From Undaria pinnatifida (taxonomy: Eukaryota > Sar > Phaeophyceae > Laminariales > Alariaceae), in the NCBI GenBank assembly GCA_012845835.1, contig JABAKD010000019.1, positions 14,247,420 through 14,311,419 of the forward strand: a stretch of DNA of 64,000 nt, written 5' to 3'. The notes under the pieces are model-generated. The model worked only from the letters and a program-made list of their open reading frames with translations, had not been told where the DNA came from and ran no database searches. Position 1 is the first letter of the stretch; every line of letters starts with the position of its first letter. Below are positions 11,501 through 23,450 of the stretch, one piece after another. The position numbers and the translations under genes are program-made.

Positions 11501-14500
11501 TGCGGCGTGCTTCTCCATTTCTTTGTTTGGACTTCTCATTCCGAAACGCACCCACCTCAACAACTGAAAAATGTTCTCAAATGTCAAGTTGTCAGTTCTT
11601 GCCATTCATCCATACACAATCTCAAAAACCCACCTAGCGCGTATAGCATGCCGATATGCCTGCTCTAGTCGACGAGGGTGCTTGTAGTTGACATGGTAGT
11701 GGACAACGTAGACTAACAAACAAGGGGATGGACGAAATTTTGGACGGTCAATGGCAGGAAGAAAATAACGTGAAATACTACCGTGAGTAAAGGAAAATAT
11801 ACTAATGTACTCGTTTTACGCCCCCCCCCCCCCTACCTCCCTCCTTTTCCCCCCGGTGATATTGAGTTCGTCGTGCCGCAAACAATACCAGTTAGTTATG
11901 CCGCAATACCAGCTAGCTGCGCCCTTGATGACGCCGTATCCACACGTAAATATGCAAGTTTCATGGCCAGTCTCGAACCCACGACGGCTCTAAAAGGTGG
12001 AGTGGTGTATGCACAGTTGTAAAACGCCACGAAACTACGCGAACCAACCACACAATCAGGTTGAACGCTAACACGGGGGTGCACCACCAGCTTGTGATGT
12101 AAACCTTCATGCATCATCCAAACAACGACTTTGAGGAAAATGGATGTAAAAAAATGACTCGATTCGCAATATCCCATTCCCTTGGCGTTTGACGAGAAAC
12201 TTTGCGAACCACAGGCGTTCTTCCAACGGTTTCGGTCGGGTAATGCCTGGGTTGATAAAACCTGGTGGTCAGAAAGTATTCGATGATACAGTGTTACCTC
12301 TGTCGTAGAACCCGTGAAAACGCAAGTACAGATGTGGCGGGGGTGCATCGCATCCATCCGCGATCGAGGGGAGGCTCCTGTTTTTTCGGGTACCGTACGA
12401 CGGATGCCACGGGTGGTAACTGGAAGCATTCACGCAAGCTGTGGTCGAATATTTTGCGTCATTTAGGGGTCCTCCCGCCTTGAAGGAAAAGTCCAACTGC
12501 TTTATCTACGCTGGTCCATCCACTCCAACACGTGCCGTCCAACATAGCTTGCGCCACCTACACCACAGATTTTCCCATCCCAACTACTGACCGAGACCTA
12601 CACATTGAAAGCTAAGCCCTAGCGCCGCAATTGAGCATCGACCTCGCAAATGTTTCAGAGGAACCACACTGGTGGTCCATATCTACCCAAAAATCGACGG
12701 CTTGTCGTGTACCCTAGAGTTTCCTGGAGATCAAATTCCTAGGAGTTTCCAGCAAAACCACTGATCTGAACCCAGGGTCTGACGTGCGGACGCTAAGATG
12801 TCCATGCCACCGCTCTCACGAGACGCGCACGCCGCCAAGGCGTGTCCCATGCACATACATGCGGCACAACCTGAGCGTGAGAGGGGGGCTCCTCGACTAT
12901 TGACAATTCGTCCCGTGGCTAATAGACACTGCCGCGCGACTTGATGCTGGCGCCCCAGCACCTATCTTGTGCATGAAAAACGCAGGTTCGCAAATGTTGG
13001 ACGCCATGAATACTTTGCCTTCTATCCTTTTAGCATACTCGTCTGATCATGTCAGCCTACTGGGCGAGCTCAACTGCTGATAACATCGCTTTCGATTTCC
13101 CTCAAAAGCACACCGCTACGCCTTCATTAGGATGCCACGGTCCCTCAAACATGCATCTGGAGTGGGCATTCATTTTGTGTTTTATCTTTGAATTGTTTTT
13201 TTTTTCTCTCAGACGTGGGAGGGAGTTTCCGCTAGCGTGACCTGCTATTAACGGCACTGACGGTATCCACATTTTTTCACCTACATCGCTATTGTTCCAC
13301 GTTCATAACGCTATTACTCCGTGTAATACTTGTATTACTCCTTCCCCTGGCCACCTCGTCTGGGGCCTACTATACTGTCTCGGATGACCGAGGTCCCCAA
13401 ATTGTCCCCGATCACTAAAACTCCTCACCGTAATTTTGCTGGAGACGAAAGGAATTATGCTTCGTAATATCTCCTTCCCCTCACCTTCGAAAGAAAAGAG
13501 GTGGGCGGGCGGGAGAAACTACGGCAATTGTCCTGGCAGATTGGCGTGCAATCACCAGACTGTAGCGTCTTCTTGTTTTCGACGTTAGATGGTCAGCTGA
13601 GGTCTCTCTTGCGTGGGACACCTGTGCTTCGCGAGCTCTGAACGTTATCTCGTGAGAATAATGATGTCATAGGGTTGTTCTCCATATTGCTATCGTTTGT
13701 CCAATACCTGGACTCACATCATCCATTCCGTGAATCCAATCGAACGACCTGTCTGAACCCCTCAGGTTTACGGACGTTTGGTTTGATTGTCTTCTCGGAG
13801 CTATACAATATTTCTCATCATAATCTATCCTACAATTTCAACTCTTCGATCCTTCATTTCAACACAAATCGAATTATTTTTCGTTTTGTTCCAGAATCTT
13901 TCTAAATAATCCTCCACGTTGCTTCATCACGAATCATCAAACAAGCGCCGACTTTTCCGTCGACGTTGTTTTGATGCTCTCATGTACCACCCCTTCTTTG
14001 CTCCCTACGTAGCATAGCGATCGCTCGTCGCTCTCTCGCTGGCTTGTTCAACGCGCGCGATGACACCCATCATCAATATTTATCAAATTCCAACGCACGG
14101 GTACGTTGATGGCATGGGTATTTCCAATACCCAAGGCGGGATTGTGCTGGCAAGGCGTTGGCTCCGTTCCCCCTCTCTCCTTACGACAACTCTGGTACAA
14201 TACAGGCACATGAGTTGGTTGACCTGATTTAAACATCGGATAGATCTGATTCCCTCAGACATATCCATCCATGATCTATTCCTGATCTATAGGATCTGCA
14301 TGTCTTTAGATCATGTTTCCGTGTATGAGCAGTATGACATGAACGATCTCGCGAAAACATTTCTTGTGTTGGCTCTGTTCTACACAGATGAACAAGGTTA
14401 CCGTATGGGGGGGGAAGGTACCCTTTTTCCTTTCTTCGCGACAGCGTGCTTTTACCACTCGCACGAGTGACTCTGTACCTCACGGCGGAAAATGCTGTAG

Positions 14501-17020
14501 GAAATTGTTATTTTGGTGCCGAGTAGCTTACTATTCCATTGCAGACTCTTACAGCGAACATTGAACAGCACGAAGGCTAATGGTACCACAGGAACAGGGC
14601 GGTCACTTGCGCGAGTCACCCGAGCCACTCTAAGATTAGTCCCCCCCCCCCCAATAACAACCCCCCATACGTGACCCTCCTCCCGTAGCCTTGGTCAGAT
14701 CCAACCAACCATACCAGCCATGGTAGCAGATTTGGGATCTAGATGCTTTATGTGATCTACTGTGGGATACATCGTGATCTGTCTGGTCTGCGAAGCGCTT
14801 GGCGTGATCGGCTTCTTCCATGTTGATGCTGGCTTCGCCATTCTCTTGTGACGTTAGCGTAGCTGGAAGTCTTGGACGGCATGGACGGCAGTACGTCAAC
14901 AGCGGCGTACAACAGACCAACGCTTTCGGAAGGTGCTGGGTTACCCGCGCGTGCGGTATAGGTGTTTTTCCCTTGCCGTTGAGAGGCAAGCTGTAACAGC
15001 TAGTAATACTTCTCGTGGTTGATGTTAGGTGCAACGACTACAGCACAACTGCCTCTCGATAATCAGGTCGACATGACAGAGTGTGGAGTATTCTGATATC
15101 GACGCCTCCTACGAAAGGGCTACGACTAGCACTCTGTCGAATTTTGTTGTGTGAGATACGGGACGCCTTTACCCGACGTGGTCGAGATGTTACTAAAGCT
15201 TTTTGTTTCTTTCGGCACTTGTTTTTCGTTTTCCGCCTGGGCCATGACATTGTTCATTGGTTACCACTTTCTTTTTTTCCCACCATTTGGTGCTTGGGCA
15301 AGATATCGAGCTGCTCAGTTGATGAGCCTGAGAAATACTTCGTGAACCCATACCGTCAGCCTCAGAAATACTCCGAACCAATGGCAAACGCACTGTAGAC
15401 GTAATGTGTGCTGCCAGAGGAGTACTACCGCTTTTGGGTCATGTGTCGTTCCGGCTGGGAGGAAGAAATAGTGTTTTTGCTGCTTGTCTAACTACATAGT
15501 CTACATACCTAGTGGAATTTGATTATTGATCGGGTTGCACTTTCCTTATGTTTTTGAAGTAGTTGTTGGGCGAAGATCGTTGCGCCCATCGCGACCACTC
15601 TCGCGTACGTTTCCGTTTGCCTTTGATGCCATAAAATGTGGCATTTTTTGTACGAATTTTTGACAACTTTGTACGCACCCGTGAAAATCTTTGTTAATAA
15701 CAGACTGTTCGAGTCACGTTTTATCCTTCTCTGGAGTGCATGAGTAGTATAGGCGTTACCCGTTCACCCGTCTCTCAGTATACGTGTGAACGATATGAAT
15801 TGACAGCGCTATAGCTCGTTCAAGGATGACCTTTTTTATACCATTTAGAATATTGTTCACTCGATGTCTTCTACTACTTCAGTCGATAATCTAAACAGTT
15901 TCGGTCGTCGGACTACTACCGATCAGCGAGTGATTGCAGCACCAATCAACAACAAATTATACTCCTCACGACCGCCACTCGAAGACCTTTCATATACCAT
16001 ACCCCGCCCCCGTGATATATTGCAAGATTGGCTCGAAGGAAGTGGATATCAATGACCTGTCGTCCCATGATATTTCTCAAAGCCAAGTAGCAATACCAGT
16101 ACCAGAATACGCAAAGATCGATTGCACCAACACGTGGTTGATGAAAAGCTGCGATAACGCAACGCGGACGAAACAAATGTTCGGTCTCACCCCAAGGGGG
16201 CCATTCCGTGACTTCATGGCGCAACCCCTTCGGTGTTGAATACCACCATGTCGCGATCGGAGCACCGGTACTGATCCAGGCTGACGGTGCACTCAGAGTT
16301 AGACCCGCAGTTGTCAAACCTGAGATTGCAAGTAGGATGCAGCAAGGTACCCAATTTTCTATGAGCCTTCCATGACACGAAAAAATACTTCCTGAACGAC
16401 ATCCACACATTTTAAAACAACAACTTGGCATTAGAGCGTGGTATATAATTCAGTTACAAACGGTCCAATGGGCTTGCGCCAAACCTCTTGGCACCTATGA
16501 TATAACCTATACGAAGACTGGTGCCTTCTCCGAGAGAGAAGAACGGCATATGAAGATGGTCGAGGTGCAACACTGGATTATCCCGAGGCGCGATCAAATT
16601 GGTTACCCCGCAGCGACGGGAGTACCATCTAACCCAAACAGGCATTCCGTCGTTCCGTTGAAACTAAAGCCACCTTCCTGGGTACACCTAGCGTTTAATT
16701 TCCATGCCACGGTCTATAATCTCGACTGATCCGGTTGTCAAAAGGACAGGACAACCGTTTACTTGGGGAAAAAAACGCATTCTCTCACGGTTCATAACGT
16801 TAGGATATTAAACAAACTCGGGTGTGGAGTCTTGGGGCGAGTCGGGAGGTGTTGGAAACCTAACCCTAACCTCATGGATGTTGTCAGGTCGGGCCAGGAG
16901 CTTGTCACATCTCGCGGGTCAGGTTGGGAGCTTGTGGCAAGCCTTCCTGAAGTATAAGCCCGAACGAAGTTCACATGAGACCTCGAGTGATCACTGCGAG
17001 GCCCACGAACATAGCCGCCT
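8560..17020. other. No gene recognised (8.4 kb)
   Basis: No open frame here shows a known domain or repeats a family. The longest is a 183-codon minus frame at 9197-9748, opposed by an equally plausible plus frame at 9572-9832. Structures present are a 48-bp tandem duplication near 10118, C runs at 11821-11833 and 14641-14652, and scattered copies of the 9-mer TACC(T/A)GGTA elsewhere. Exons of unknown genes could be hidden here. Confidence 0.4.
10118..10213. repeat. 48-bp tandem duplication
   Basis: Two adjacent copies begin TGCCTGGCGTAGACTGTCG, at 10118 and 10166. They are nearly identical through 'taatatcc.ctgcca'. No coding role is seen. Confidence 0.85.
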
Positions 17021-17021
17021 T

Positions 17022-17300
17022 CTACACGATAGAGGTACGCCATATTTGTTTCTGAAGTTCCTCACTTTGGGAGGTTAAGATCTTTCTTAACAATATTCAT
17101 AACCCAAGCCCTGATTTGATCCCGAACGAAAAACAAAAATGCTATGATCCCGGACGGAAAACCCCATGGCCTAGGTAGGTATAGAACGAGAACCATGAAC
17201 AAAACATCACCTGTTTCCGACGATTTTGGCTTAAGGAGGAGCCCCGTTTTTACTTGGAAATTAATTTCAGACGCAAAGTGATACCTCCATCTATCGTAGC
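17022..17300. mobile_element. MITE-1 element (TIR CTACGATAGAGGT)
   Basis: A 280-bp stretch is bounded by CTACACGATAGAGGT and the inverted end ACCTCCATCTATCGTAG. Its interior shares 'gttcctca.tttgggagg.taaga', 'ttcttaac..a' and 'cccatgg.ctaggta' with the copies at 33520 and 41669. The short length, imperfect terminal inverted repeats and lack of coding capacity are typical of a non-autonomous DNA element. The superfamily is not determined. Confidence 0.75.
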
Positions 17301-18726
17301 ATGCGTCGATACTCACCCCAAACCTGAGGTTTCGTCCGCGTTGACGTGGTAGTGAACCAGGCATCCGACGCTTTGAGAAATAGCTGACCCGGTCGCGAGG
17401 ATGTACTCCAAAGTGCCGCTTTCGCCCTGGACAAGAAACGAACGCCCAAAACGCTAGAACGCCAACGAAGTATTATCTCGAGATAGATGTACACCAACGA
17501 AATATTCATGCATTTGGATCAGCACCCCCGGCTAACACGTGGGGTGACGGTGTGTGCTTTGCGCTCACGATCTCCGGCGGTGCTTACCGAGAGGGCTCCA
17601 TGTACGTGCGTATCTGCACCACCGAATAGCATACATTTCGGATCGGATTCGGTTTTTGGGGGTATAGAAGTCGTTGGCGCACAAAACTGCTAACCAACAA
17701 TTATGGTTTGTCAGAAACAAACGCACACTATTGTTAACATCGATCTACTACAGGATAGGAAGGCCGAACACGAAACCGGCCGTGATAGGTTGAACCCTAC
17801 TAAGACCACCGCCTCCCTCGCTTGTGGGGACTAGGTGTTTCGATTTCTTATACGACATGTCACGCTCTTCAGCAGAGAAAAGGGTAAGTCGAGTTCTTCA
17901 TCTCTCATCTTGGACTAAACTTCGATCCAACCCCACACGCCCCGCTCCCGTACCTGGTAGACGTAGGATGAAACTTTCGGGAAGGCGGGGTCGGAGGAGG
18001 ACATGTCCGCGAAGCCCGCTGCGGCGGCAACTTGAATAGGGTCTTCCATGGCGTCTGTTAGCGTGAAAGGGCGTTCGCGTGAAAGTGCATGGACGGGATC
18101 GATTGTGTACATCATAAACGGGATTACCTAAAGACGATCTTGCATGACATCGTTTCGTGTGAACAGACGTGTATTAGGGTTAGCACATCACCGAAAATCC
18201 CCCAATCTGGGGACATGGTAATTCGTACCGGGTACTGTGTACCAGTACACCAGGGTACAGATTATGAGAAGCGCGGTTTGACATGGTATTGGTCGCGATA
18301 CCGTAATTTTGTTTCGGTGCTTCGGTGTTTCGGTCCGTACGTGGCTCCAGACAGGAACGTTCGACGGTATTTCGAGGCAAGCGACACGATAAGTAATATG
18401 GAATTTGGAACGAGATGCACAGTTTAGACTTTGCATGTCTCCTTCATAATGCGGGGAGCACGCATCATACGTGCTCCATACCACACACGAAAGAATTCAT
18501 GAACCCACAGGTGCGGCGCTGTTCGTAAACCCGCAGATACTTGTGTGTTTGTCGGAGTACTATTAATATCTGCTGCACACAGTGCGCAAACCATTACCCT
18601 GCTGGCTTACCCATAGTAGAATGAGCGCTCCGATGTAGACCAAATCCGAGCATACGCCGACCTCCACCGACACGCAAGGCCGTTTAGCACACTTTAGCTA
18701 GCATAATAAACATGTACAATATGAGT
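17301..18726. other. No gene recognised (1.4 kb)
   Basis: A plus frame of 112 codons at 18089-18427 and a few shorter frames are present, none with a recognisable domain. Nothing else stands out. Confidence 0.4.
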
Positions 18727-18973
18727 CATCCCTCTATAGTGGGATAGAGGTTGCAGTTGTTGGATCAACTTATAATGTACCCGTCCGATCGAGCTCCTCA
18801 GGTGAGGAACTATCAGTTAGTCATTGATCGAGTCATTTCACGAGCACATATTTGTTTAGGACTAGGTCGGGTTGTGTGAACGAATGCCTTCGAGGTCATG
18901 TGGTATCGCGTGAGATGTTGAGCTCCTCATGTGAGAACCTCAGGGACTGATGCTGCACCTCTACAGTGGGATG
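18727..18973. mobile_element. MITE-2 element, copy 1
   Basis: About 247 bp with inverted ends, starting CATCCCTCTATAGTGGGATAG.. and ending ..CTACAGTGGGATG. The interior carries two subterminal GAGCTCCTCA.GTGAG palindromes and the core 'gggttgtg.gaacgaatgcctt'. Three other copies (20506, 32489, 39939) share the same plan. It is non-coding and therefore non-autonomous. Confidence 0.78.
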
Positions 18974-20505
18974 GATGGCTCTGTATTACAAAGTCGAAAA
19001 AAAAAAGCGAAAAATGCTTTAATATGGTGTAATATGGTGTATTAAGGTGAAATATCATGTAACATCGTGTAACATCGTGTAACATCGTGTATTCGTATGG
19101 TGTTTGTGCTTTCTCCTTTGTGGTTATCTAAGGTGCTAGTTCGTTGAACTGGCCCTTTTATACTATATGCGCATTCCCAATAATGCCATGACCATGATGA
19201 ATAGTGCCGGTTTGTTGTATGGGGCTTGCACAGACCTGTAGTTTGTAGTGTATTGGGACCCCCCTAATTGCGTCGGTTACTTTCCACCTCCAAACCACGA
19301 TAACGTGGTGCCTTGTGCGTGATCTGAACTTTGGACTGTTACTTCCACCGATCGACGTGCAGCCCACAAAGCCGGGTGTCTGCTCTCTTTTTGTTTTACG
19401 TCAGAGGGATGTCATGCGGCTTTTCTCTGTTCCCACAAACCATGGGACACAGAGGATGCCATCCATTGTTGTTGGTTTGCCACTGCAGTGCGCAACGTAT
19501 TTTTGCGGAACGAAGAACGTATACAGAAAGAAAGCCAACCACGCGCACCGCCGGATAATCAGAACGAGTACGTAAAAAAAACGGCAAAAAGAAGGAAGAA
19601 AGAACGAGACCCGGCATCGTTAGGCTTTGATTTATTCTGCCGATACGGTGTTTTTGGCAAAATGCTCGAGAAACGTTAGGGTAAAGGTGTAAAATAGAGT
19701 AAAATCGGGCAGAACCTGTTTTTTCCGATTCATCACTGATTTCGTAAAAGGGGCATGGTGGGTAAATCAGGCAAACTCACCAAAACGCGTAAAATCGGAG
19801 GAAAGGACGGAGTAACGCCTCGCAAACTTCTACAACAGAAGAGCGCGAACCCAACCAAGGATGCACCGGCCACCGTGGTGGCCATGCAAAACTGAATTTG
19901 GAATACCTCGTATATCAGTGTGTTGATAGACCGGCAGCATATGTGAACAACGGCGCAGTCCAAGCAATATTCTGGCATGTGGAGGTCACAAGAACCCCAA
20001 ACAAGTCGCCACAAACGAATAAAGTATACCTGGTACCAATTACTGGCATATTTGAGAGTTTTCGAGCATTTATGAGACTAGTATTAATAGTGTGAGAACT
20101 GCCACAACACGAGAAGGAGTAAAACTGTTTTTTCTCGCAGAAGAAATCAAAGCTTACATGTCGCTGATATGGGATAGTTTCGCTGCAAACACGAAAGTGG
20201 TGTTTGTTGCGTATCATATAGGCGACCGAGGCATGTCTGTGCCGGGAATCAGGCTCATAGGGGATTGTGTTGGAAAGGAAAATAAGCACCCCATAACCAG
20301 TCTCGGGTGGAGCTCGTCGCATGCATGGTAGCAAAGGCAGGCGCCAAGCGCACGCGAGTTGGGGCTCCTGCTGGTATTGTGTACCGTCTTGAGGTAGTCC
20401 ATAGATTGACCAGCCACGCCGGGAATTACAATATTTTATTTCCCACCAGGATACGCGCCCCTATTTGTTATGCTGCATATCGTCGATAAAGAACACATGC
20501 GACGA
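18974..20505. other. No gene recognised (1.5 kb)
   Basis: Apart from a decamer repeat at 19019-19094 there are only short frames. One of 79 codons (20092-20331, +) has no recognisable domain. Confidence 0.4.
19019..19094. repeat. Decamer tandem repeat
   Basis: Seven or so units of a 10-bp word, drifting from TAATATGGTG to TAACATCGTG. The last three units are identical. Confidence 0.85.
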
Positions 20506-20751
20506 ACACATGGGTAATCCGCGCTAGGATTGAAACATAAGTTACTGAGTTCGTACCACGAGGGGGCTCGATATCTATAACGTACAATGGCTTCAAAGGC
20601 AGTCACTCGCGCAATGCGACCTCCCTTCCTCGCTCTACGCGCTACCCCTAAAACAGACACATGTCCGAGTAACCGGCAGCTCCTTTCTTGAGGAGTTCGA
20701 CCGTCCAGAACTGTTACTGCAAAATGTGCAACCACCAACTACAGTGGGATG
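20506..20751. mobile_element. MITE-2 element, copy 2 (diverged)
   Basis: It aligns with the copy at 32489-32734 in the same orientation: 'atggcttcaaaggca', 'gcgcaatgcgacc', 'ccggcagctcct', then the end 'ctacagtgggatg'. The left end is poorly preserved, so the start is approximate. Confidence 0.6.
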
Positions 20752-21745
20752 AAGAAAATTACGCTTGGCTCCCATCCACCTCAGAGTACATTTTTGAAGC
20801 ATTGTGCATCTGCACCCAAAGAGTGCAGTTTGAACACTTTGCTCCCACCTATCTCCATTTCCCCCACCGTCCACCTCCCACACACACAAGCACACCCCCT
20901 TGCCCCCGCCGCCCCACTAAAAGTCGCCCCCCTCCCCTGCTGTCCCCGAAAAAAAAATATCCGCCGGAGTTGTTAACAACACCGACAGATGATATCACCT
21001 GTCCACCATTCGTGTCATCCATGGTATTGGATCCGATTCATATACGTAGTCTTCAAGATACCATCAACCTCCCCCTCCCACTTTCCGGCCGCCCCCACCG
21101 TCGCCTAAACCTAGCAGCACGCATGAAGCACGACCCTATACATTGATGCGACCAAAACATGTTGGAATTTCCCCCACCCTTGTTTCATCCCGACCGGTTC
21201 TTTGAGACGCCGCCCTTCCCTCACCGGTCATACGACTACTGGGTATGCCAAATGAACTGGTGCATTCCACAGCCGCCATATGTTGTCCCCTTCGGAAACA
21301 GGTTTAATTGTCTCCGTGCACAGATTGATTATCATCACCCTGTACCCTGGTACAAGCTAACTTGAAAGGAAATCGCCGAGCTGAATCCTTTATGAGGACA
21401 AACTCCCAGTAATACACGCGATCGCAGTGTCACACGGAACTAGTTACGAACGAGTGTCGACGGAATATTCGGTCTTACGGCTGTTGTAGTGACTTTATGT
21501 GTATAAAATACGTAGATGAAGAGTTCTTGAGGGCGACGTGTTTTGTAGCAGTACACATTTCATGCCCGACTTGTATAACGATTGAATCACCCTTTTCACT
21601 CTAGTTCCGATAGAACACTAATTGTATATTCTGCGCCAACGACATGTGCATAGATAATAATATTGTATACGGATGAAAATAAAGGTACTCAGAAAACGAA
21701 ATTACAAACTGCGAAATACAGGACAAGACGAAACAAGATGGTAAC
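20752..21745. other. No gene recognised (1.0 kb)
   Basis: Proline-rich frames at 20688-21146 reflect a C-rich stretch (about 20870-20960) rather than a recognisable protein. An unrelated AT-rich stretch follows from 21400. Confidence 0.4.
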
Positions 21746-22450
21746 ACGACTCTTGCAGGTTTGGCATGGGCATAGTCGCCGGTTCGATCGTGTCGACGTC
21801 CCGATATTCCGTAACCAAACGGTACGAGTTGGAGCCCTTAGAAATCGCTATCGCCACGCTTGCGTAGATCGCCTGCGGGTTCCGAACAACAATATCGGCT
21901 GTTTCCAAGTTGGTCATGTGTTCGTGCAGCCATGCCGCCTTGGCTGGCGGAGATGAACGCGGATTCGCCCGGACCGCCCTTGCACCTCGCTATAGCCGTA
22001 CTGCCGTGGGCTCCACGCGCGCACGTCGGTCGACCAACAATGCCCGGCGGAATACGTCAAGGTGCTTGTGAAAACCGATATCGATCAGTAGTTTGGCACA
22101 TGCCGGTGGTAATCCGTGGTCGACAGCGTCATGGACCGCCGTCTCCAATGCGCCCACACGATGCTGTACCCCCATTTCGGAATCCTGGGTCGTTGAAACA
22201 GCAGTATCAGTGTGATCTCATTGTCCCTGCGCCACCTGGCGCGTCGCCGCCCGACCGTTACGTCGTGACAGCCATCGGCGCCCGCATCACCCCACCAACG
22301 TTGGGTCTGCCCACAGCAAGAGCTGTAGGCTCAATCGCAGTGCCATCATGACGCCCGTGTGCTTTCAGTACAGATGCGTTGAGCTTCTCCATGACGTGGA
22401 TGATTCAACGCCTTCTGCCCGATGATATCCGCATCGCCTCACCCCGGAAG
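21746..22450 (-). pseudogene. Ty3/gypsy retrotransposon polyprotein fragment
   Basis: Read on the minus strand, three pieces follow polyprotein order. Near 22440 is an aspartic-protease-like DADIIGQKAL. At 22175-21993 is the linker between protease and reverse transcriptase (..KLLIDIGFHKHLDVFRRAL.., where family members have DVF and a basic loop). At 21940-21746 is the start of reverse transcriptase, with WLHEHMTNLE, VVRNPQ, the fingers motif YRLVTEYRDV and PMPNLQ. The pieces lie in different frames with a stop between them, and the similarity ends just after PMPNLQ, before the catalytic YVDD region. It is a truncated, frameshifted relic, probably part of the element whose LTR lies at 23056-23450. 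Confidence 0.75.
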
Positions 22451-23055
22451 CACGATGATTGGCATGGCAAACCGGACTGGTCCGTATCGAGTTTTGATCG
22501 TTAAGTGGAGCGGACACGATTGCGTCTTGACGCCACACCCCTGGCCCAACGACGTCACAACAGGCGCATGCTCAACAAACCTCCCGCGGTAATGCGGTTT
22601 GCACCATCCCCAGCTGTCGCCGCCTAGCCTCTAGTAGTTTATCCAACATCGCTGTAATTCTTCAACCAGATTCCATCAGCAGTTCGACCTGGGCAGCCGC
22701 AGAGGCGTGGGGAACCGCAAGAGGCCCCACGACACGCTGCGTCAGCGCCTCAAGACATGGTAAGTTTTCTACCGCATCCACGCTCGTATTATCACATCCG
22801 CCAGTGTACACGATCGAAAACCGCGCGTATTAAGGTGCTGGAATCACCACGCCAGTGGTGCGACGCGGTTGCCGGCAGCTTCAACGGAACGGAGTGAAGA
22901 ACCGGCGCAGTATGACCTGGCAAATCTGGTGGTGCACCGACTCGGTGAGCCCGTTATCCGCTGGTGCCATGTTCTCCCGCGGCACTCGAATCTACCCCTG
23001 ATTACACAAAAAATACAATATGCGGGGAATCTCCGTTCGTTTCTCACCGTCGTTG

Positions 23056-23450
23056 TGTTGTATATTCAAGTTGTGCCTAACTTCCCACCGTAAGTATAGG
23101 GGAACATTGCAGGTGATATTGCCAGGAACTTCACCATTGGGCGGTTTGTCGGTAAGTTAAACCACCTGTAGAGTACATCTACCCGTAACGTGGGCATTGT
23201 GCCGTATTGATCAGGTGACGGTCCGTCCTGCCTTGATCACTCCTTAAATCTCCTTATTTCTCCTGTTCTCTTCCTCTCTTCCTTCCTGCATGTTTGCTTT
23301 TCATCGTTTGGCCACACAAGGGCCACGTTCCAAACAATCGTTCGTTTTTTCTCATCACTAGTGGTTTTCACAGATAATTTGGTGCCACCTGTGTCTCTCT
23401 TATCGCAGAATCACAGCCCCGATGCACATCATTGTAAAATGTTGTGAGCA
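23056..23450 (-). mobile_element. LTR-like repeat, copy 1
   Basis: About 390 bp matching 28756-29145, both beginning TGTTGTATATTCAAG. Shared words include 'cattgggcggt.tgtcgg', 'gggcattgtgccgtattgat' and 'ggtgccacc'. Similarity also extends about 30 bp to the left of TGTTGT in both copies, as expected if this is a 5' LTR plus leader of a minus-strand element. The gypsy fragment at 21746-22450 lies on that side. Confidence 0.6.

Noticed and set aside
15946-16431. 161-codon minus-strand frame and overlapping plus frames
   Set aside because: No recognisable family. Several frames on both strands are open at once, as expected by chance at this GC content.
16858-16875. Telomere-like CCTAACCCTAAC (also near 28271)
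   Set aside because: Only about two units each. Too short to indicate a telomere or interstitial telomeric array.
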